Assembly: GCF_000210895.1 (NCBI RefSeq)
Contig: NC_015964.1
Coordinates: 1,509,501-1,573,500 of the forward strand
Reading direction: 5' to 3'
Source: Haemophilus parainfluenzae T3T1
GTDB lineage: Bacteria; Pseudomonadota; Gammaproteobacteria; Enterobacterales; Pasteurellaceae
Length of the DNA: 64,000 nucleotides
Part shown: one piece after another, positions 58,299 through 64,000 of the stretch
How the letters are laid out: every line of letters begins with the position of its first letter
Numbering within the stretch: the stretch's first letter is position 1
Notes under the pieces: generated by a model
The model's database searches: none
What the model was told of the DNA's origin: nothing
The model's input: the letters and a program-made list of their open reading frames with translations, nothing else
Translations under genes and position numbers: made by a program

Positions 58299-60395
58299 AT
58301 GCAAATGACCTCATCCATTAAACAATCCGCTGAAAAACTTGGCATTTCCCTTTCCCATTATGATATTGACGGGCATTTAATTTATGCCTCGCCAAGCTCT
58401 ATTGATTACTTTATCGAGCAGTTGCAATTTCCGCCGAATATTGGAAAAAATCAGCCGTTCCAAGATGTAATTTGTGCCTTTGAAAACGAACCGATTCATT
58501 ATGATTTAACCGCGTTTTCTTTTCCTCATGATGCTTCTTTGCGTTATCAATTGCTCGACGAGCAAAACCAAATTCAGTTTGAAAAAACAATTCCATATTC
58601 AACCGCACTTTCGTTGCCTGCTTTGCCTTTTGGCTATTATCGTTTGGTGATTTTTATCGCCCAACAAACTTTCTCGGTTCAAATTTTGGTTTCACCAAGA
58701 ACAGCATATCAACCGCCTTTATTAGAACAACAAAAAGCCTGGGGTGTGAATGTTCAGCTTTATAGCCTCCGTTCCAAGCATAACTGGGGTATTGGTGATT
58801 TTTCAGATTTAGCGTATTTGATTGAGAAAAGTGCTGAGCATGGCGCGGATTTTGTCGGGATTAATCCGTTACATTTACTTTATCCATCTGTACCAGAATG
58901 GGCGAGTCCTTATAGCTCTTCTTCTCGTCGTTGGTTGAACTTTATTTATCTTGATATAACGGCATTGCCAGAATTTAAATTGGCAAAATCGGTACAAAAT
59001 TGGGTTAACTCTGCGGATATCGCCAACTTAATTCAATCTTTACGCGATCAAGATACGGTCAATTACAGTGCGGTAACTGAATTAAAACTAACCGCACTTG
59101 AGCAACTCTTTGCCTTTAGTCAACGCAGTAAATCTGCTGCAATTATCAAACGTCGTGAAGCGTTTGCAGCTTATCAAAAAGAGCAAGACGAGGCATTGGT
59201 TTTACAAGGCTTATTTAATGTTTTAGACAAAATTGAACATGCCGATCAACAAGCTGAAGAAAACACTATCGGTTGGTTAGGTTGGCGTGAAGAATGGCAA
59301 CATCTCACTGCTGCAAAACGCAAAGCATTAATTAAACAACATAAATCGGAAATTGACTTTTTCGCCTGGTTGCAATGGCTAACCGAACAACAATTGAATG
59401 ACCTAAAACATCTTTGCCAAAAAGTAGGCATGCGTTTAGGCATCTATGGTGATTTAGCCGTAAATAGTTCACGCGGTAGTGTAGATGTATGGTCGCAACC
59501 TGAGCTTTACTGTGTGAAAGCCTCGGTAGGTGCACCACCAGATCCACTTGGTCCAGTTGGTCAAAACTGGAATTTACCGCCTTACAATCCAAGCCAATTA
59601 AAAGCCACAGGCTTTGCTGCAGTGATTACAATGCTTCGTGCAAATATGCAGCATTTCGGTATTTTGCGTATCGATCACGTAATGGGCTTGTTCCGTTTAT
59701 GGTTAATTCCAGAGGGTAAAACAGCAGCTGATGGTGTTTATGTGCATTATCCGTTTGATGAGTTGATGGCAATTCTAGCCATTGAAAGCCAACGCAATCA
59801 ATGTTTAATCATTGGTGAAGACTTGGGTACGGTACCAGATGAAGTGCGGTGGAAATTAAACGAGTTTCGTATTTTCTCGTATTTTGTGTTGTATTTTGCT
59901 CAACGCAATCGCCAATATCCACATGCGAATGAATTCCCACGTAATGCTTATGCGACGATTGGTACACATGATGTGCCTTCCTTGCAAAGTTTCTGGCATT
60001 GCCGTGATTTAGCGTTGTTTGATGAACTCAATATTTTAAAAGGCGATGTGCTAAAAGAAAAATATGATCAACGGGTCATTGATAAACAAGCCATGATTGA
60101 TAGCTTACATCGAGATGGCTATTTACCACCAGATTATCACGGTGATGCTTTAAGTATGGCGATGCACGATAATCTTAACCGCCAGATTCATCGCTATTTG
60201 GCTAACAGTCAAAGTGCTTTAATAGGTGTTCAATTAGAGAACTTAATCGGACAAGAAATTTCATTCAATCTGCCAGGGACTTCAACAGAATATCAAAACT
60301 GGCAGAAGAAACTCGGACAATCCTTAGAGCTGATTTTTAATGACGAAAACTTAAAGACATTTTTTGCTCAAATTAATCAAGCTCGCAAAGCATAA
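58299..60395 (+). CDS. malQ: 4-alpha-glucanotransferase (amylomaltase)
   Basis: 698-aa GH77 enzyme that transfers glucan segments between maltodextrins. Catalytic residues: nucleophile Asp in [14 protein letters not shown] (near 450), acid/base Glu in [13 protein letters not shown] (near 500), and the third Asp in [10 protein letters not shown] (near 550). The N-terminal MalQ domain precedes it. No clear Shine-Dalgarno precedes the ATG; a second ATG two codons later is possible. First gene of the operon with glgB and glgX. USS copies are embedded in the coding sequence. Confidence 0.95.
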   Translation: MQMTSSIKQSAEKLGISLSHYDIDGHLIYASPSSIDYFIEQLQFPPNIGKNQPFQDVICAFENEPIHYDLTAFSFPHDASLRYQLLDEQNQIQFEKTIPYSTALSLPALPFGYYRLVIFIAQQTFSVQILVSPRTAYQPPLLEQQKAWGVNVQLYSLRSKHNWGIGDFSDLAYLIEKSAEHGADFVGINPLHLLYPSVPEWASPYSSSSRRWLNFIYLDITALPEFKLAKSVQNWVNSADIANLIQSLRDQDTVNYSAVTELKLTALEQLFAFSQRSKSAAIIKRREAFAAYQKEQDEALVLQGLFNVLDKIEHADQQAEENTIGWLGWREEWQHLTAAKRKALIKQHKSEIDFFAWLQWLTEQQLNDLKHLCQKVGMRLGIYGDLAVNSSRGSVDVWSQPELYCVKASVGAPPDPLGPVGQNWNLPPYNPSQLKATGFAAVITMLRANMQHFGILRIDHVMGLFRLWLIPEGKTAADGVYVHYPFDELMAILAIESQRNQCLIIGEDLGTVPDEVRWKLNEFRIFSYFVLYFAQRNRQYPHANEFPRNAYATIGTHDVPSLQSFWHCRDLALFDELNILKGDVLKEKYDQRVIDKQAMIDSLHRDGYLPPDYHGDALSMAMHDNLNRQIHRYLANSQSALIGVQLENLIGQEISFNLPGTSTEYQNWQKKLGQSLELIFNDENLKTFFAQINQARKA

Positions 60396-60406
60396 AGGAG
60401 TATGTA

Positions 60407-62596
60407 ATGACGAAATTAGTCGCCCAATCAGTAATCAATTCATTTTTTGATGGCAAACAGGCTGATCCTTTTGCTGTATTAGGCATGCATGAAACCCACA
60501 ATGGTATTGAGATCCGCGCTTTATTACCTGATGCGGATAAAGTGGAAGTGATTGATAAAGAAACTCAATCCATGGTGGTTGCTTTAGAAAGAGTGGATGA
60601 GCGTGGCTTTTTCTCCGCTATTGTGCCAAATGTGAACCACTTTTTTGCTTATCAATTTAAAGTGTATTGGGGCTCGGATGTACATCTTATTGAAGATCCT
60701 TACCGTTTCCATCCAATGATTAATGATTTAGACCAATGGTTATTGGCTGAAGGTTCGTTATTACGTCCTTATGAAGTATTAGGTGCACACTTTACCGAAT
60801 GTGATGGTGTACCAGGCGTAAATTTCCGTGTATGGGCTCCGAATGCGAAACGTGTTTCGTTGGTTGGTGATTTCAACTATTGGGATGGTCGCCGTCATCC
60901 AATGCGTTTCCATCCAGCAAGTGGTGTGTGGGAGTTATTCTTACCAAAAGCTAGCCTTGGTCAACGGTATAAATTTGAATTAATTGATTGCTATGGCAAC
61001 CTTCGTTTAAAAGCCGATCCTTATGCATTTAGCTCTGAATTACGTCCGGATACCGCATCAGAAATCAGCATGTTGCCTGATGTAGTAGAAATGACAGAGG
61101 AGCGTCGTAAGGCGAACCAACGTAACCAACCAATTTCCATTTACGAAGTACATTTGGGATCATGGCGTCGTAATTTAGAAAATAATTTCTGGCTTGATTA
61201 CGACCAAATTGCCGATGAGCTTATCCCTTATGTAAAACACATGGGCTTTACCCATATTGAGTTTTTACCAATTTCCGAATTCCCATTTGATGGTTCTTGG
61301 GGTTATCAACCGATCGGTTTGTATTCTCCAACTAGCCGTTTTGGTACACCAGAAGGCTTTAAACGCTTAGTCGAAAAAGCCCACAAAGCAGGTATTAATG
61401 TGATTTTAGACTGGGTACCAGGACATTTCCCAAGTGACACTCATGGTTTAGTAGCCTTTGATGGTACTGCCTTATATGAGCATGCTGACCCTCGTGAAGG
61501 CTATCACCAAGATTGGAATACTTTAATTTATAACTATGGCCGTAATGAAGTGAAAAATTTCTTATCCAGTAATGCATTGTATTGGTTAGAACGCTTTGGT
61601 GTGGATGGTATTCGTGTAGATGCGGTAGCGTCAATGATTTATCGCGATTACAGCCGTGCTGAAGGGGAATGGATCCCAAATCAATATGGCGGCCGTGAAA
61701 ACTTAGAAGCTATTGAATTCTTAAAACATACCAACTGGAAAATCCATTCTGAAATGACCGGTGCTATTTCCATTGCGGAAGAATCTACTTCTTTCGGTGG
61801 CGTAACCCATCCAACAGAAAATGGCGGGCTTGGATTCAATTTCAAATGGAACATGGGCTGGATGAACGACACCCTAAGTTATATGCAACTTGATCCCGTT
61901 TATCGTCGTTATCATCATGACAAAATGACCTTCGGGATGATTTATCAATACAGCGAAAACTTTGTGTTACCACTTTCTCACGATGAAGTCGTACACGGGA
62001 AATGTTCGTTACTCGGCAAAATGCCGGGTGATGCATGGCAAAAATTTGCTAACTTGCGCGCTTACTACGGTTATATGTGGGGCTATCCAGGCAAAAAATT
62101 ATTATTCATGGGTAATGAATTTGCTCAAGGTCGTGAATGGAATTATGAAGAAAGTTTGGATTGGTTCTTACTTGATGAAAATCATGGTGGTCCATGGCAT
62201 AAAGGCGTATTGCAATTAGTTAAAGATTTGAACGGCGTTTATCAAAACAATACACCGCTCTTTGAATTAGACGGCGAACCTGAAGGGTTTGATTGGTTAG
62301 TGGTGGACGATGCGGAAAATTCAGTCTTTGCTTTTGAACGTAAAAGCAGTAATGGCGAACGCATTATTGTGATCAGTAACTTCACACCTGTGCCACGCGA
62401 AGGTTATCGCATTGGGGTTAATGCAGCGGGTGAATACGAAGAAATTTTGAATACTGACTCAATGTATTATCAAGGTTCAAATGTAGGTAATTTCGGCTTG
62501 GTAGAAAGCGAAGTGATCGCAAGTCACGGACGTGACAATTCGATTAGCGTGACCATTCCGCCACTCGCAACAATCTATTTAAAATATAAAGCATAA
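60407..62596 (+). CDS. glgB: 1,4-alpha-glucan branching enzyme
   Basis: 729-aa GH13/CBM48 enzyme that adds alpha-1,6 branches to glycogen. Two CBM48-like N-terminal modules are present (from about residues 10 and 120; [25 protein letters not shown]). Catalytic Asp lies in [15 protein letters not shown] (near 405), acid Glu in SIAEESTSF (near 460), and the third Asp in [12 protein letters not shown] (near 525). AAAGGAG precedes the ATG, 11 bp after malQ. Confidence 0.97.
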   Translation: MTKLVAQSVINSFFDGKQADPFAVLGMHETHNGIEIRALLPDADKVEVIDKETQSMVVALERVDERGFFSAIVPNVNHFFAYQFKVYWGSDVHLIEDPYRFHPMINDLDQWLLAEGSLLRPYEVLGAHFTECDGVPGVNFRVWAPNAKRVSLVGDFNYWDGRRHPMRFHPASGVWELFLPKASLGQRYKFELIDCYGNLRLKADPYAFSSELRPDTASEISMLPDVVEMTEERRKANQRNQPISIYEVHLGSWRRNLENNFWLDYDQIADELIPYVKHMGFTHIEFLPISEFPFDGSWGYQPIGLYSPTSRFGTPEGFKRLVEKAHKAGINVILDWVPGHFPSDTHGLVAFDGTALYEHADPREGYHQDWNTLIYNYGRNEVKNFLSSNALYWLERFGVDGIRVDAVASMIYRDYSRAEGEWIPNQYGGRENLEAIEFLKHTNWKIHSEMTGAISIAEESTSFGGVTHPTENGGLGFNFKWNMGWMNDTLSYMQLDPVYRRYHHDKMTFGMIYQYSENFVLPLSHDEVVHGKCSLLGKMPGDAWQKFANLRAYYGYMWGYPGKKLLFMGNEFAQGREWNYEESLDWFLLDENHGGPWHKGVLQLVKDLNGVYQNNTPLFELDGEPEGFDWLVVDDAENSVFAFERKSSNGERIIVISNFTPVPREGYRIGVNAAGEYEEILNTDSMYYQGSNVGNFGLVESEVIASHGRDNSISVTIPPLATIYLKYKA

Positions 62597-62613
62597 CAAT
62601 AGCGAAGAACACG

Positions 62614-64000
62614 ATGTTTAGTATTTATAACAATGGTAAACCTTCCCCAATGGGATATTCGCAAACGCTGGAAAACGGAGTAAAAATTTCTAATTTTGCG
62701 CTGTTTTCTAGTGCGGCGGATGCTATTGAACTTTGCTTGTTCCGTGATGGCAAAGAAAGCCGTTTTGCTATGAGCAGAAGCGATGATATTTGGCATGTGG
62801 CAATTAAAGGCGTTGAGTTAAATGATGAGTATGCGTTCAGAATCACTGGCAAAAATGACCGCACTTTAGCTAATCCGCAAAAGTTAATGCTTGATCCTTA
62901 TGGCAAAGCAGTAAGCCATAAACCAGATTTAAGTTCATCAGAAGCCCGTTCGATTTTTTTATTAAATGATGAACGAGATAATGCAACAGTTGCACCTAAA
63001 GGTCGCATTGTGGATGAACATTTTGATTGGTCAGGGGATTGCAAACCGTCTATTCCTTGGGCTCAAACGATTGTATATGAACTAAATGTTAAAGGGTTTA
63101 GCCAATTAAATTCCTGTATTCCAGAAAATATTCGGGGCACTTATGCGGCGTTAGCTCACCCTGAAAATATTGCGTATTTTAAATCATTGGGTATTACCAG
63201 CCTTGAATTGCTTCCAGTGAACTTCTTCATTGATGAACCGCATTTGCAAGAAAAAGGATTACGTAATTATTGGGGCTACAATCCACTAGCCATGTTTGCT
63301 TTAGAACCGAGTTACGCAGCTGATCAAAAACACCCGTTGAACGAGTTTAAGAGCATGGTGAAAGCCTTGCATCAAGCGGGCATTGAAGTGATTTTAGATG
63401 TCGTATTTAACCATACGGCTGAATCGGAAAAAACATTTCCGACATTTTGTCAGCGCGGTATTGATGATAAAACCTATTACTGGCAAAACGAGCAAGGTGA
63501 TTATACGAACTGGACAGGCTGCGGCAATATGCTCAATCTTGCCAATGATGTCACTCGCAAATGGGTATTAGATTGCTTACGTTATTGGGTAACTGAATGC
63601 CATGTAGATGGTTTCCGTTTTGATTTAGCCACCGTGCTTGGTCGTGAAACACCTGATTTCAATCCGAATGCACTATTGTTTGCGGAAATGGAACGGGATG
63701 ACGTTCTACAACAAATTAAATTAATTGCTGAACCTTGGGATATTGGTCATTACGGCTATCAAGTCGGGTATTTCCCCGCTTATTTCTCTCAATGGAATGA
63801 TCGTTTCCGTGATGATATGTGCCGTTTTTGGTTATGGCAAAGTGGTGAAGTGGGCGCCTTTGCAGAGCGTTTTGCGGGCTCTAGCGATATCTTTAACCGC
63901 GAAGGTCGATTACCACATGGCAGCTTGAATTTCATTACAGCCCATGATGGTTTTACGTTGCGAGATTTAGTGAGCTATAACCATAAACACAATGAAGCTA
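62614..64000 (+). CDS. glgX: Glycogen debranching enzyme GlgX, N-terminal part only
   Basis: 462 codons are visible before the right edge. GH13 isoamylase-type: N-terminal CBM48 (MGYSQTLENGVKISNFALFSS), then the barrel with ILDVVFNHTAES (near residue 265), nucleophile Asp in HVDGFRFDLATVLG (near 335), acid/base Glu in LIAEPWDIGHYG (near 375) and AHDGFTLRDLVSY (near 445). It starts 17 bp after glgB in the same operon. GlgX removes short branches left by phosphorylase; the rest of the glg operon probably follows outside the window. Confidence 0.93.
   Translation, partial: MFSIYNNGKPSPMGYSQTLENGVKISNFALFSSAADAIELCLFRDGKESRFAMSRSDDIWHVAIKGVELNDEYAFRITGKNDRTLANPQKLMLDPYGKAVSHKPDLSSSEARSIFLLNDERDNATVAPKGRIVDEHFDWSGDCKPSIPWAQTIVYELNVKGFSQLNSCIPENIRGTYAALAHPENIAYFKSLGITSLELLPVNFFIDEPHLQEKGLRNYWGYNPLAMFALEPSYAADQKHPLNEFKSMVKALHQAGIEVILDVVFNHTAESEKTFPTFCQRGIDDKTYYWQNEQGDYTNWTGCGNMLNLANDVTRKWVLDCLRYWVTECHVDGFRFDLATVLGRETPDFNPNALLFAEMERDDVLQQIKLIAEPWDIGHYGYQVGYFPAYFSQWNDRFRDDMCRFWLWQSGEVGAFAERFAGSSDIFNREGRLPHGSLNFITAHDGFTLRDLVSYNHKHNEA

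Overview
The window is chromosomal DNA from a Pasteurellaceae bacterium, almost certainly a Haemophilus species. The nine-base Hin-type DNA uptake signal sequence (USS, AAGTGCGGT or its complement) occurs dozens of times, often as head-to-head pairs that double as transcription terminators. Gene content is typical Haemophilus core: zevAB, tehB, pcp, the glycogen operon and cysB. A sucrose cassette (fructokinase plus sucrose-6-phosphate hydrolase) favours an H. parainfluenzae-like species over H. influenzae. No phage, insertion sequence, CRISPR array or rRNA operon was seen, and no gene is visibly broken. One gene is cut by each window edge: ettA at the left, glgX at the right.

Layout. 1-2.5 kb: ettA (partial), then divergent zevA-zevB for zinc handling. 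2.5-8.4 kb, minus strand: a nitroreductase, a tightly coupled surface-glycan trio (flippase, pyruvyl transferase, YdcF-type protein), and a YddA/SbmA-type ABC transporter. 8.4-10.8 kb: a TonB-dependent siderophore receptor whose promoter has a Fur-box-like site and a LacI/PurR-like palindrome. 10.8-17 kb: tRNA-Val(GAC), then pyk, dnaB, alr, pgi. 17-21.3 kb, minus: scrK-scrB-lipoprotein phosphatase-sugar efflux transporter. 21.4-26.9 kb, minus: tyrS, a triple-rhodanese lipoprotein, a YeeE/YedE thiosulfate-type transporter, a predicted Fur-regulated small RNA, sfsA and a SIMPL-domain protein. 27-39 kb, mostly plus: a BI-1 family protein, an expanded ComEA-like protein, sucA-sucB, a CytX-type permease (minus), sucC-sucD, yciO, rluB, cysB. 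39-47 kb: an MFS transporter, prmB, smrB, argS, a YecM-like protein, two small lipoproteins, dapD, tehB. 47-56 kb: metG, mrp, a histidine phosphatase, macA-macB-OMF efflux. 56-64 kb, plus: glnS, a YcgN-like protein, malQ, glgB, glgX.

How it works together. The window holds much of central carbon flow: sucrose entry (scrK, scrB), glycolysis (pgi, pyk), the 2-oxoglutarate to succinate segment (sucABCD) and glycogen turnover (malQ, glgB, glgX). CRP-like sites lie in front of sucA and malQ. Iron control appears twice: at the siderophore receptor and at the small RNA between sfsA and the YeeE-type gene.

The strongest hidden signal is at about 25205-25329 on the minus strand. A near-consensus promoter overlapped by two Fur-box matches is followed about 60 nt later by a strong intrinsic terminator, with no ORF between. 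This is the architecture of an iron-responsive sRNA of the RyhB/HrrF class. Other leads are a ComEA homologue with about 145 residues of KEKA-type repeat before its DNA-binding domain, a small lipoprotein that looks like Pcp without its glycine zipper, and a lipoprotein phosphatase inside the sucrose cassette. All calls rest on reading the sequence and on knowledge of the families; no database search was run.
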